NCBI GenBank assembly: GCA_027451905.1
Contig: DAIDHV010000002.1
Span: 372,001 to 436,000, forward strand
Length of the DNA: 64,000 bases
Source: Armatimonadota bacterium
GTDB taxonomy: Bacteria > Armatimonadota > Fimbriimonadia > Fimbriimonadales > Fimbriimonadaceae
Direction: 5' to 3'
Of this stretch, positions 36,593 through 45,558 are shown in pieces. The notes below the pieces were generated by a model, which ran no database searches, was not told the DNA's origin, and saw nothing but the letters and a program-made list of their open reading frames with translations. Made by a program: the position numbers and the translations under genes. Numbering within the stretch: position 1 is the first letter of the stretch; each line of letters opens with the position of its first letter.

Positions 36593-36979
36593 CTACTGAG
36601 AGATGCAATCAGCAACCGCGTGGGTGGCAGTTCCTTTCTTGTTACCGCACGTAGAGGCAAGCGTTGCCGAGACTGGGTAGCACTTTTCCGCAAAGTAATA
36701 AACCGCCAAGAGCCTTGCCGCTGCAATTCCAATAAGGAGGGCAGCCAAGGCGACAAGGGCAACTTCTCGCATTTTTCCCCGAACCGCAGTTTTTGCATTG
36801 GCATATTCGATAACCGAAATCTCATTCCAGCTATGGCGTGAGTTGCGAAATGCCTGCCCCAGCGCATTTTCTTCGGCTAATGTTTGAATCAAGTTCTGCT
36901 GTTTCCTTTTGCTAACAAAGCAATACACAACCGATTGCCACCGCAGATGACTCCTACTTCTTCCGTTTGTTTTCATCAT
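36593..36979 (-). CDS. Small membrane protein coupled to an ECF sigma gene
   Basis: 128 residues. Its ATG overlaps the sigma-factor stop (ATGA), so they are translationally coupled. It has a polar N-terminal half and one membrane segment (VALVALAALLIGIAAARLLAV), then a short Cys-containing tail. Position suggests an anti-sigma role or a sigma-associated membrane protein, but no zinc or anti-sigma motif is seen. Confidence 0.5.
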   Translation of the reverse strand: MMKTNGRSRSHLRWQSVVYCFVSKRKQQNLIQTLAEENALGQAFRNSRHSWNEISVIEYANAKTAVRGKMREVALVALAALLIGIAAARLLAVYYFAEKCYPVSATLASTCGNKKGTATHAVADCISQ

Positions 36980-37581
36980 ATAGCCTTTGCTTCCTGCTCT
37001 TCTAACACGCTTGCAAGCTTCTTTCGGCCTGCGTAAAACTGAGTTTTCACTGTATTCAAATTTCGGTTTAATTGAAAAGAAATCTCTTGTAACGTCATTC
37101 CCTGCTCAAAGTACAACACAACAATCTGAGCTTGTTCTGGCGGCAACGCCTTCAGTGCGTTCTCTAGTAAGTCCCTGAGATCTGATTGGTGAAAGGCGGG
37201 GTCGGAAAAGGCGACTTCATGAGCCTCTTCTTGCAGTTCTGAATTGCCGCGCCACCGGTTTCGGCTGTGCCAGGTCATTGATTTGTACTCGGCAATCGCA
37301 AAGAGCCATGTTTTGAAGGAAGCGCGAGGCACAAATCGGGGCAACCCGCACCAAGCGGCCAAGATGACCTCTTGAAAGGCGTCCTCTGCATCTTGGCTAC
37401 CAACATGCCGCTGCAAATATCTTCTTAGGGCTGGACGATAGGGATCAAGCAGCTGATCAAAAGCCGCTCGATCCCCGCGTTGGGCGTATTCTAGCAACCA
37501 ATTGGAGCCAGAAAAAAGCTTAGAAAAGGCCATCAGTCGGTCCGAGGAATATTTCTCCTTACCGAACTGCAGAACCGACAT
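36976..37581 (-). CDS. ECF-type RNA polymerase sigma factor
   Basis: 201 residues. ATG 37581 has AAGGA at a good distance. Region 2 is GDRAAFDQLLDPYRPALRRY followed by SQDAEDAFQEVILAAW and SFKTWLFAIAEYKSM. Region 4 is LPPEQAQIVVLYFEQGMTLQ and the helix-turn-helix EISFQLNRNLNTVKTQFYAG. It should direct RNA polymerase to a specific regulon. Neighbours upstream (PEP-CTERM gene, 31 bases) and downstream (membrane protein) form a probable operon. Confidence 0.88.
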   Translation of the reverse strand: MSVLQFGKEKYSSDRLMAFSKLFSGSNWLLEYAQRGDRAAFDQLLDPYRPALRRYLQRHVGSQDAEDAFQEVILAAWCGLPRFVPRASFKTWLFAIAEYKSMTWHSRNRWRGNSELQEEAHEVAFSDPAFHQSDLRDLLENALKALPPEQAQIVVLYFEQGMTLQEISFQLNRNLNTVKTQFYAGRKKLASVLEEQEAKAI

Positions 37582-37612
37582 ATGCTTTCCTTAAAGCGCA
37601 ACGTTTACCCAA

Positions 37613-38170
37613 TTAACGGCTTCGTTTTTTTCTACGTCCTATCAACAGTCCCATAAGCGGGACCGCTAAAAGAAAGTCGGAGGGCTCTGGCACAGTTTGA
37701 AGCGTAATTTGAGTTCCCGAATCGCTAAAAGCACCGGCGTGATACAAGAACGAATCCCCAATATTGGCACCCGAATAAGTTACACTTTGGCCGTCTAACA
37801 CGGTTGGCGAATCTGTTGTGCTAAACATGAACCCGCTTTCTGAATCATTGGGGGAAAGATAGTCGCCCGAGGTCTGGGCCAAGAACCGAATTCCGTAGCC
37901 GTCAGTCGAGCCGCCGTGTGTCACAGAGGCGTTCCATCCGGTAGGTCCCATGACATTAGTCGGCATAGTCGGAAGGTAGTTTTGACCCGGATTCCACGCG
38001 TACCATAGAGTTCCAATTGTGGTTGATCCCGTGTTGGTGAGATGGATATCGTAGGTGTAGACACCCTGACTTAGGGTGTAAGTGATGTATCCCGTACCCT
38101 GAGGCAGGCTCTGGGCAAAAGTGGCAGCCGATGCGATAAGGCCAAGGGCAATGATGAGGTGTTTCTTCAT
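37613..38170 (-). CDS. PEP-CTERM sorting-domain protein
   Basis: 185 residues from ATG 38170, with GAGAAG just upstream. Signal peptide MKKHLIIALGLIASAATFAQ. The middle is a beta-rich, Gly/Ser/Thr-rich domain. The C-terminus has the PEP-CTERM signature: VPEPSDF, a hydrophobic helix (LLAVPLMGLLIG) and the basic tail RRKKRSR. Such proteins are processed by exosortase at the membrane and often go to the extracellular matrix. Immediately upstream of the ECF sigma gene. Confidence 0.85.
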   Translation of the reverse strand: MKKHLIIALGLIASAATFAQSLPQGTGYITYTLSQGVYTYDIHLTNTGSTTIGTLWYAWNPGQNYLPTMPTNVMGPTGWNASVTHGGSTDGYGIRFLAQTSGDYLSPNDSESGFMFSTTDSPTVLDGQSVTYSGANIGDSFLYHAGAFSDSGTQITLQTVPEPSDFLLAVPLMGLLIGRRKKRSR

Positions 38171-38259
38171 GATTCTTCTCGACAAAAGAGATTCGCGGTG
38201 TTTAGGCGCAATCATGAATGTAATGGCAGTCCAGCTGAAGAAAGTTTGAATACCTTATG

Positions 38260-39051
38260 TTAAATTTCAACTTTTCTATTCTCAAACCTCATCTCTCCGC
38301 CCTCTTCATACCTTGGCGATCGTCGCCGAATCACCGCGTACGCTCGGTCCTGCTCTTCCCAGTAGTCAAACTCAAGATCGGGACAGCTCATGACTAAGGC
38401 TTGGGTTAGAATATGGCTCTTAGACTTTGGAGAACCTGTTCGAATCTGCCTTTCTTCAGACCAAGTCTCGATCAAAGCTTCCGCCGAATAGGGAAGATGG
38501 CGATTCAACAAAGAAAGCATTTGAGGTTGAAAGTGCATTAAAGAGGTGACTAATTGATACTGAGGAGGACCTTCACCGAGGGCCTGTAACGAGTCTTTGA
38601 CCAACCACTGGATGGGTGGCACCGAATAAAGTGATTCTAGTTTTTTAGCAATTTCAATCGCTTCAGGAAGATGATCCACTGCCGTGACTTTCCACCCCAA
38701 AGATGCCAAGAAAATTGCCTCTCGACCGGAGCCACAGCCAAGACATAGCGCCTGCTCGTTTTGAGATGGCAATGGCAACCGGTAGAGGAATGCAGGCACG
38801 TCCCACAGCCGATACTCCGCGCCATCCTCACAAGGAACGGGAATCTTAACAAGGCTTGCCTTTCGCCCCATTTGGCTAAGGGTTTCCACCGCTTGCAAAC
38901 CCTGGGCGCAGTCTAAAACATCAATGGGCACAGCCTGAGGTGGCAATGCATACGGCATGGAATTGATGAGAGATAAGGGGATCCAAGCCGCCTCAATGGA
39001 ACCAGGCGACTCCTCGCCGGGCCATAGGAACTTTGTCAGCCTAATTTGCAA
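38260..39051 (-). CDS. Class I SAM-dependent methyltransferase with rhodanese-like N-terminal part
   Basis: 263 residues. The TTG start at 39051 has a strong GGGAGG six bases upstream. Residues about 10-85 resemble a rhodanese domain but lack a catalytic Cys loop. The C-terminal methyltransferase has the SAM motif ALCLGCGSGREAIFLASLGW and the acidic motif VTAVDHLPEAIE, in the style of TehB-like enzymes. Substrate unknown. Confidence 0.7.
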   Translation of the reverse strand: MQIRLTKFLWPGEESPGSIEAAWIPLSLINSMPYALPPQAVPIDVLDCAQGLQAVETLSQMGRKASLVKIPVPCEDGAEYRLWDVPAFLYRLPLPSQNEQALCLGCGSGREAIFLASLGWKVTAVDHLPEAIEIAKKLESLYSVPPIQWLVKDSLQALGEGPPQYQLVTSLMHFQPQMLSLLNRHLPYSAEALIETWSEERQIRTGSPKSKSHILTQALVMSCPDLEFDYWEEQDRAYAVIRRRSPRYEEGGEMRFENRKVEI

Positions 39052-39166
39052 CCAATTCCTCCCAATTTCTACTCATAACCACCGACCGGCCAATACAGTT
39101 TTCCTAGAAACCTAGCAATCAGATTGACCCACAGCACAAATCCCTAAATCTGAATAAACTTTAACA

Positions 39167-41806
39167 ATGCCAGCGCGCCAGATTCGCCTTCTTCAACTCT
39201 TTCTTTTAGGATTCCTCGCACTTTGGATCGCACCTTTGGCTCAGGCTCAAACTTCCTACCCTTTTCATAATGTTCGCATCCAGTTCTTGACTCCAAACGT
39301 TGTCCGCATTGAGCAAAAGGGTCCAGAGGGCTTTGAAGATCGAGAAACATTTAATATCCTACGGCCGTTTTGGAATCAAGTTCTGGTAGACGTCTCTTCC
39401 ACTGCTTCCACAACCACACTGAAGTCTTCTAACATTACCGTTGTTCTTCAAAAGCACCCTCAGAGCCTAAGTGACGTCGCAGTTTATGATCATAATGGCA
39501 AGCTGCTTTATCAATTTAACGGGCAGATGCCAGCGCCTTCCTACCTACCGGCTCCCAATGATCCTCAAAAGTTCATCGTTGCTGATTACCCGAGGATTGT
39601 TCCGCCAGCTTGGGGCGCAACCCCTGCCCCTCCCAATGTGTCGGACCTATATCCACAAACGTCAGGATGGGATTTAGGAAATCAATCCCCTGATATCTAT
39701 GTATTTGACGAACCGAATGCACGGACTCTCTATCGCGACTACATTCGATTAACCGGTCCAACGGAAATGCCCGATAAATTTGTATTTGGGTTTTGGAACA
39801 GCCGATGGGAACCGTATACCGACAAGACTGCAGAAGCCGAAATTGAGGAGTATCGCCGCTTGAACTTCCCTCTTGATCTGTTTGTGTTGGATACAAACTG
39901 GAGGGTTGGAGGCTCTCACGGCTATCAAGTGGCCACAAATCTTTTCCCCGACATGAAGGGATTTATGGCCTTTGCCCACAGGCTAGGGGTGAAGATCATG
40001 ATGAATGACCATCCGGAGCCTATAGCTCCAGCAGCCAGCCCCAAAGAACTGAATTTTAGGTGGCAGGGATTGGATAGCCAATTCCAAAACGGACTGGATG
40101 TTTGGTGGTTTGACCGCAACTGGGGCACCCACTTAGGCACTCCCGCTCCCGGACTGCCGCTGGAAGTGTGGGGCATGAGACTGTATCACGACATGACCCT
40201 CAAAGCCCACCCTGGCCTTAGGCCCATGATCATGACCAACGTTTCTGGAATTGATAATGGGCTTTGGCACTATGCCCCCGTTGCAGCCGCCCATCGCTAT
40301 CCAATTTGGTGGACGGGAGACACCCAATCCAAATGGAGTTATCTGAAGCGGGCAGTAAGGAATGCCATCAATTCCGGCGTCGAGACCTTGACTCCTTATG
40401 TGAGTGATGATCTTGGCGGACACATCGGCGTTCCCACCCCCGAGCTCTACACCCGATACTTGGAATATGGCGCGCTGGCACCGGTGGACCGCGTTCATTG
40501 CACCTACGAAAAAACCCGAGTTCCTTGGGCATTCGGCCCCGCCGCCGAATCTATTGTGCGCAGGTACATTAATCTGCGCTATAGGCTACAGCCCATCTTT
40601 TATGAGGCTTCTCATCATAACTATTTAACTGGTGTTCCTTTGCTGAGAAGGCTGGATCTCTACTGGCCCAACGCTCCGCAGACGATGCTTGCCAACGAGT
40701 ACATGCTTGGAAAGAATCTGCTTGTCGCCCCTGTATTGCATAGCCAGCAGCCCGAGGGTGTCACGATTCCTTCCTCTGCATTTGTGGGGGGTGGACTTTC
40801 TGGTAGCTACTACAGTTCAACCGATCTCTCCGGCCCGGTTGTGGTCAACCGGATGGACCCTCAAATTGATTTCAATTGGAATCAAAATGCACCAGATCCG
40901 CGCTTAAATCAGAGCCAGTTTAGCGTCAAGTGGACTGGCAAAATCGGTCCCATCCCCCAGTCTGGTTTTTATACTTTCCTAGTGGAGTCAGACGACGGCG
41001 CGAGGTTATTGATCAACGGTCACAAAGTCATTGATCAATTTGTGCCTCAAGATGATGTAACCAACAAGGCTAGCGTGCGATTAAAAGCAGGGCGAACCTA
41101 TTCGATTGAGTTGGACTACAACCAGCTTGGAGGCGGTGCTTTGTGCCACCTGCGTTGGCTGACCCCCTTTACACCGGTGCCAAAGCCTGTCAAGCAGGTA
41201 TGGATTCCTAATGGATTTTGGACTGACCTATGGACGGGCCGTACCCTACGAGGTCCGCAAGTTGTTCAGGAAACGGCTCCGCTTGATGTGTGCCCCATGT
41301 TTACACGGGCGAACTCGATATTAATTACTGCCCCTCAAATGATGTTCACAGACCAAAAACCATGGTCTCCCATTACGGTGGATGACTATGCGGCTGGCCC
41401 CGGGCAAGATGCCTCCACCCTTTATGAGGATGACGGCAGAACAACCGGATACGTGACTAGGCAATTTACAACTACGCTTATCCATGCAGACAACCTGACC
41501 AATGTGGATCGGCTGTTCATTGACCGCAGGGTTGGGTCTTATGTGGGCGATCTTGCCCACCGATCTTGGTTAGTAAGAATCCACTTGCCAAGAGGATTTC
41601 ACGCTCTAGGAAATCGTGTCCAACTGGATGGGCATCTTGTCAATGCTCAGATTATCTTGCCCAGTAAGGTCGGCAAAATCGTTTTGCACGGCGGCAATTC
41701 ACCAGATGGCCCAGCCGGTGGTGAAGTTGTGGTAGTTTCCATCCCAATAGGTCCTGCCCAGAACGGTCACGTCGTTTCGGTTGAATTTGCTCGCGGCAAC
41801 CCCTAG
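39167..41806 (+). CDS. Secreted GH31 alpha-glycosidase with PA14 domain
   Basis: 879 residues with signal peptide (LFLLGFLALWIAPLAQA). The catalytic nucleophile is Asp in GLDVWWFDRNW (about residue 316) and the acid/base Asp in WTGDTQSKW (about 385), as in alpha-glucosidases and alpha-xylosidases. A PA14 carbohydrate-binding domain (GSYYSSTDLSGP to LLINGHKVIDQF) is inserted at residues about 540-665, followed by a C-terminal beta domain. It would cleave alpha-linked sugars outside the cytoplasmic membrane; linkage not readable. Confidence 0.9.
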   Translation: MPARQIRLLQLFLLGFLALWIAPLAQAQTSYPFHNVRIQFLTPNVVRIEQKGPEGFEDRETFNILRPFWNQVLVDVSSTASTTTLKSSNITVVLQKHPQSLSDVAVYDHNGKLLYQFNGQMPAPSYLPAPNDPQKFIVADYPRIVPPAWGATPAPPNVSDLYPQTSGWDLGNQSPDIYVFDEPNARTLYRDYIRLTGPTEMPDKFVFGFWNSRWEPYTDKTAEAEIEEYRRLNFPLDLFVLDTNWRVGGSHGYQVATNLFPDMKGFMAFAHRLGVKIMMNDHPEPIAPAASPKELNFRWQGLDSQFQNGLDVWWFDRNWGTHLGTPAPGLPLEVWGMRLYHDMTLKAHPGLRPMIMTNVSGIDNGLWHYAPVAAAHRYPIWWTGDTQSKWSYLKRAVRNAINSGVETLTPYVSDDLGGHIGVPTPELYTRYLEYGALAPVDRVHCTYEKTRVPWAFGPAAESIVRRYINLRYRLQPIFYEASHHNYLTGVPLLRRLDLYWPNAPQTMLANEYMLGKNLLVAPVLHSQQPEGVTIPSSAFVGGGLSGSYYSSTDLSGPVVVNRMDPQIDFNWNQNAPDPRLNQSQFSVKWTGKIGPIPQSGFYTFLVESDDGARLLINGHKVIDQFVPQDDVTNKASVRLKAGRTYSIELDYNQLGGGALCHLRWLTPFTPVPKPVKQVWIPNGFWTDLWTGRTLRGPQVVQETAPLDVCPMFTRANSILITAPQMMFTDQKPWSPITVDDYAAGPGQDASTLYEDDGRTTGYVTRQFTTTLIHADNLTNVDRLFIDRRVGSYVGDLAHRSWLVRIHLPRGFHALGNRVQLDGHLVNAQIILPSKVGKIVLHGGNSPDGPAGGEVVVVSIPIGPAQNGHVVSVEFARGNP

Positions 41807-41980
41807 CTGAAACTGGATCCTGGATGGGTTTACGCGAAAAACCATTTAGAGCAAAGACTCCCCTCTTTGGAGGGGAGCCCCGATTGAACAGGGGGACCAC
41901 CTTCCCTTTCGAAGATGGGGCAGGATAGGCACAAAAGTTGTAAATTGATTCCCCTCCTTTCCACCTTGTTGGAGAGGAGG

Positions 41981-42188
41981 GGTTAGGGGAGGAGAGCGAT
42001 TTTGAACCTAGATTCCCTCCGTCTCATTCCTGCCACCATCACGCCCCTCGCTTTTGCGAGGGGCAGCCCTCCACGGAGGGGAACGGATGAAGATCTGGTT
42101 GCGAGGTGCACAGCTCCACGGATGGGTATGGATACCAACTCTCCATCCCCGACCCTTCCTCTCAACGCTCCGCGATGAAAGGAAGGGA
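41981..42188. repeat. Dispersed intergenic repeat, copy 2, with flanking hairpins
   Basis: It begins ggttaggggaggagagcgat and ends tctcaacgctccgcgatgaa plus aggaaggga, as in the copy at 27341. The interior differs but keeps a perfect hairpin GCCCCTCGC TTTT GCGAGGGGC. The bases before it (from about 41860) hold further G/C hairpins (ctcccctctttggaggggag and cccctcc...ggagagg), so the whole 480-bp gap between the GH31 and S10 genes is repeat-like with no gene. Confidence 0.75.
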
Positions 42189-42287
42189 CGAATCCGTCTG
42201 AATCACCTACGATCCCATCTTATCCGATCCATAAAACTAAGTCCTCAAGGCTTGTCGATTTAAGGATCCCGGCCATGTTGCAAAACT

Positions 42288-43916
42288 ATGGCACTAATTG
42301 TCGACAAGCGCAAGTATTGTATCTGGACTATGGTGCCGTTACTTGCATTAACACTGATCTCTCATCGTTCGTCCATGGGCCGGTTAGAGGCTCTGAGCAT
42401 GCCTCCACTTCAACAGCGCAGACGAGGACCTGGAGGCCGTCCCTTTGGAATGCAGCCTTCCAATCCCATGCCCGCCGCCAGCCCGACTTCTAATGTGATC
42501 CCAGGTGATACGGGGCCTTATGCACCCATGAATTGCAATAAGCCCTCTGAGTGGATCGTAACCCATCACAAAATTACGGTTAACGGTCAATCTTTTGCCT
42601 ACACCGCAACTGCCGGATTTTTGCCGATCAAAGATCGAGCCGGAGTGATCAAAGCCAATATGTTCTTTGTTGCCTACACCAAGGACGGCACGAACCGATT
42701 GACTCGACCAGTGACCTTTGCCTTTAATGGCGGCCCCGGATCATCATCCGTTTGGCTCCATTTAGGAACCCTTGGCCCGATGAGGGCAGAAATGACCTAT
42801 CATGGCCATCTTCCCAAGCCACCTTTTCATTTAGTTGACAATCAACAAACGTGGCTGCCGTTTACAGATGTTGTGATGCTAGATGCGGTCAACACTGGAT
42901 TCAGCCGAACAACCACCCCAGGCGATCCTGAGTTTTACGGAAGAGACGGAGACCTTCAGGCTTTTACAACTGGAATCACCCAGTACATGACTTGGGAAAA
43001 TCGGTGGAGATCTTCCATTTACGTAGCCGGTGAAAGCTACGGCGGCTTCCGAGTTGCGGGGCTAAGCTACAGCCTGCTCAGGGCGGGAGTTGCCGTCAAC
43101 GGAATCGTTTCCGTGTCTGGGGTTATGAACATGAGCACCCTCGATCCGAGCAAGGACGATGACCTGCCTTACATCAGCTACTTCCCCTCGGAAGCGGCAG
43201 TGGCTTGGTACCACAAGGTTCTTAGTCCCTCTATGATGAAGAGTCTGCCCGATCTTATCAAAAAGGCAGAAGCCTTTGATCGAGGTCCCTATACAGAAGC
43301 CCTCTCAAGAGGATTTATGAGCAAGGCTAAAGAAGATAAGATTGCCGAGCAGATGAGCCAATTCATCGGCCTCCCCGCCAAATTCATCGAGAGAACCCAT
43401 CTTCGGGTCGCGCCTTGGGCATTTATGGCCGAGCTGCTCCGAAACAAGGGCGAGAGCACGGGCCGGTACGACGCAAGAATCCTAGGCGAGATGAGCAACC
43501 GCAACAGCCAATTTCCGGAGTTTGACGCGAGTGACGCGGCAACATCACCGGTTTTTACGGCTTGTATGAACGATTACCTCACCAACTTCCTTAATTTCCA
43601 CTCGAACGCAAGATATCGCATCATGGCTGGTGTGTATCCCTGGAGCTTTGGCGGCAACCCCGACACCAGTGATGACCTGCGCCAAGCTATGACCCAAAAT
43701 CCTCACATGAGGGTGATGTTTTGCTGCGGCTGGTTTGATTTAGCCTGCCCTTATATGGGTACGCGGTATGTGGTCAGCCATATGGAACTACCGAGGGACT
43801 TGATGAGTCACTTCCAGTTCACTTACTACCCTTCCGGGCATATGATCTACACAGATACACCAAGCCGCATCATGCTTCAAAAGAATATTGATGCCTTTAT
43901 CACCAAAACCAAGTAA
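42288..43916 (+). CDS. Secreted S10-family serine carboxypeptidase-like protein
   Basis: 542 residues. N-terminal hydrophobic stretch (IWTMVPLLALTLIS) then a Pro/Gln-rich linker. Alpha/beta hydrolase with NGGPGSSSVWLHLG (oxyanion), the nucleophile Ser in VAGESYGGFR, Asp in GWFDLACPY region and His near the end in YPSGHMIYTDTP. These are serine carboxypeptidase marks, so it may trim C-terminal residues in the periplasm or outside. The N-terminal start is uncertain because no Shine-Dalgarno is seen. Confidence 0.85.
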   Translation: MALIVDKRKYCIWTMVPLLALTLISHRSSMGRLEALSMPPLQQRRRGPGGRPFGMQPSNPMPAASPTSNVIPGDTGPYAPMNCNKPSEWIVTHHKITVNGQSFAYTATAGFLPIKDRAGVIKANMFFVAYTKDGTNRLTRPVTFAFNGGPGSSSVWLHLGTLGPMRAEMTYHGHLPKPPFHLVDNQQTWLPFTDVVMLDAVNTGFSRTTTPGDPEFYGRDGDLQAFTTGITQYMTWENRWRSSIYVAGESYGGFRVAGLSYSLLRAGVAVNGIVSVSGVMNMSTLDPSKDDDLPYISYFPSEAAVAWYHKVLSPSMMKSLPDLIKKAEAFDRGPYTEALSRGFMSKAKEDKIAEQMSQFIGLPAKFIERTHLRVAPWAFMAELLRNKGESTGRYDARILGEMSNRNSQFPEFDASDAATSPVFTACMNDYLTNFLNFHSNARYRIMAGVYPWSFGGNPDTSDDLRQAMTQNPHMRVMFCCGWFDLACPYMGTRYVVSHMELPRDLMSHFQFTYYPSGHMIYTDTPSRIMLQKNIDAFITKTK

Positions 43917-43955
43917 GCCACCCTCCTGTGGGGCCCAATTGGTTCTTAGATGAAA

Positions 43956-43987
43956 GATCGCCCTTATTTTCTTTGACAAGGGCGATC
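43956..43987 (+). terminator. Hairpin terminator candidate after the S10 gene
   Basis: A ten-base perfect stem GATCGCCCTT / AAGGGCGATC with a 12-base loop, followed by TTCTTAC. It lies 40 bases after the S10 stop. Confidence 0.65.
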
Positions 43988-44159
43988 TTCTTACATTTAT
44001 TTTGAAGGCTTCCCGTCAAGATCCTTGGTAGCTACTTAACGATTGGAACATTCTCTTTCCAAGGGAATTGGTAACTCCAGAATAAATGAAAAGAAAAGGC
44101 ATTTCAATCCACTCTCGGCTGTAGGTAGGTGTGGCTAGTCCCCATTATATGATCAATGG

Positions 44160-44969
44160 TCAATGTCCGTATTGACCTCCTGTTGTCGTCAGCTGCTTGG
44201 CGAAGTTTACAGGGGCTAGCCCCTGTAAACTTCGGTGCGGCCTACGGGTGTTGTAGTGATCTTGAAAGTCATCGAGTTCAGATTGAAGCTCCTGACCAGT
44301 GGAATATCGGCTTCCCCTTAAAAGCTCGTCTCTGAGCTTGTCAAAGAGGCTCTCAACTCGTCCATTTTGCCAGGGCTTACCTGGCTGAATGAAGGCGGAT
44401 TCCACCCCAGGGGGAAGCTTGATAGCTCTAAACTTAGGTCCGTTATCAGAAACGATTTGAGACGGCTTGGCACGAGTTAAGAAAAGCCATTTAAGCTCTT
44501 CCTGAACCGATATTGCCGGAAATGAAGGGGCTGCCTTAAGAAGAAGGCACTCTCTTGTAAAACAGTCTAGAACCGCCAAAATACGTGCCTGACGACCATT
44601 CTCTAGCCGCTCAGTGGCAAAATCCATACACCAACCTTGGTTAGGAGCTGTGTAGCTCAAAGATGGTAGCTTTGGTACTTGTAGCTTGCGACGAACCCGG
44701 CGAGATAACCTTAATGATTCCTCCTTCCAGATCCGGTGCACTGCCTTGATGTTCACGTGAGGAAGCAGAGCATGAACCCTCCGAAAACCATAGCGAGGAT
44801 TCGCTTTTGCAAGTTCAAGAACCTTGATTCGTAATTCTGGGTTGCGATCCTTTGGAGCGTCAAGACTTGTGCCTCGAGAGATATCGCCCGTCTTACAGGA
44901 ACGACTTCGGGAACAGCCTCGCGCCAACAGGGATTTGACGACCCGTTTCCTTGAAGCGAGGCTTACCAT
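44160..44969 (-). CDS. IS3-family transposase, catalytic subunit (OrfB)
   Basis: About 269 residues from the ATG at 44969; the frame is open further upstream because OrfAB can be made by frameshift. The integrase-fold DDE triad is visible: Asp in QGWCMDFATERL, Asp in QIVSDNGPKFRA and Glu in NGRVESLFDKLRDEL. An HTH-like region (RYGFRRVHALL) precedes it. The end GLAPVNFAKQL is family-typical. Confidence 0.9.
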   Translation of the reverse strand: MVSLASRKRVVKSLLARGCSRSRSCKTGDISRGTSLDAPKDRNPELRIKVLELAKANPRYGFRRVHALLPHVNIKAVHRIWKEESLRLSRRVRRKLQVPKLPSLSYTAPNQGWCMDFATERLENGRQARILAVLDCFTRECLLLKAAPSFPAISVQEELKWLFLTRAKPSQIVSDNGPKFRAIKLPPGVESAFIQPGKPWQNGRVESLFDKLRDELLRGSRYSTGQELQSELDDFQDHYNTRRPHRSLQGLAPVNFAKQLTTTGGQYGH

Positions 44970-45226
44970 TTTCCCTTGATCACTTCCTTGCAGGCAGCGA
45001 TATCTAGGCTCAGTTCGCTGATGATATGACGTAAACGGCGATTCTCGGCCTGAAGCGACTTTAACTCGGCTAACTCTGACTTGCTCATGCCTGAATATCT
45101 TTGTCGCCAACGCTGAATCGTTTTATCCGTGATCCCATACTTGCGAGACGTGCCCGCAATGGTTGCCCCAGCCTCAATCTCTTGAAGCACCTTGATGATC
45201 TGTACTTCTGAGTAGCTATTTGCCAT
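44963..45226 (-). CDS. IS3-family transposase OrfA with programmed -1 frameshift
   Basis: 87 residues from ATG 45226. Helix-turn-helix (AGATIAGTSRKYGITDKTIQ, then RWRQRY) and a C-terminal leucine-zipper-like helix (LAELKSLQAENRRLRHIISE). Its end, GGA AAA TGG TAA, contains the slippery heptamer G GGA AAA (44975-44969). A -1 slip leads into orfB at its ATG, so an OrfAB fusion transposase can be made. Confidence 0.88.
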   Translation of the reverse strand: MANSYSEVQIIKVLQEIEAGATIAGTSRKYGITDKTIQRWRQRYSGMSKSELAELKSLQAENRRLRHIISELSLDIAACKEVIKGKW

Positions 45227-45390
45227 GTCTTTTGTAATCCTATCTCTATGCCAAAGACAGACATTTGACACTGATCATTTTACAGGGAACCAGCCAGGTG
45301 GCCTGCTAGCGGGTAGAACACATGATCACAAGGCGGGTTTAATCCTAGCGCAAGGCATTAGCAACCAATTCTTGTTATAAGTCTGGATGC

Positions 45391-45426
45391 TGCAATGAAG
45401 TGCTCACAACTCAAATCTATGCGCAT
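45391..45426 (+). pseudogene. Fragment resembling the end of a tyrosine recombinase
   Basis: Twelve codons read CNEVLTTQIYAH, close to the conserved H...TTQIYTH motif holding the catalytic Tyr of phage/Xer-type recombinases. The surrounding bases do not continue a domain, and the reading frame ends soon after (HWNRRRSL stop). It may be an integrase remnant from an older mobile element. The match is short, so chance is possible. Confidence 0.3.
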
Positions 45427-45472
45427 CATTGGAATAGACGAAGATCTTTATGAAAATTGTATAGAAATGGAC

Positions 45473-45500
45473 TTGACAAAAAAAGGAGTACGGCTATGCT
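45473..45500 (+). promoter_or_regulatory. Sigma-70-like promoter of cassette copy 1
   Basis: TTGACA (45473-45478), spacer of 16 bases, then TATGCT (45495-45500). The second copy has the same two hexamers at 48169 and 48192, so the promoter was duplicated with the cassette. Confidence 0.7.
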
Positions 45501-45558
45501 AGGGTAGTTGCTCATGAAGACTAAGTTTTTTTCCGGCCAAGGGGGCCCGCTAATTAAA

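Larger units (their letters stand above)
44132..45296 (-). mobile_element. Complete IS3-family insertion sequence with 4-bp target duplication
   Basis: About 1165 bp. The left end reads TGGCTAGTCCCCATTATATG and the right end, on the minus strand, TGGCTGGTTCCCTGTAAAAT; both continue with related inner bases around TGATCA. The bases GGTG occur directly outside each end (44128-44131 and 45297-45300), a clean 4-bp target duplication as known for the IS407 group of IS3. It encodes orfA and orfB on the minus strand, with intact DDE residues, so it may be active or recently active. Confidence 0.9.
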
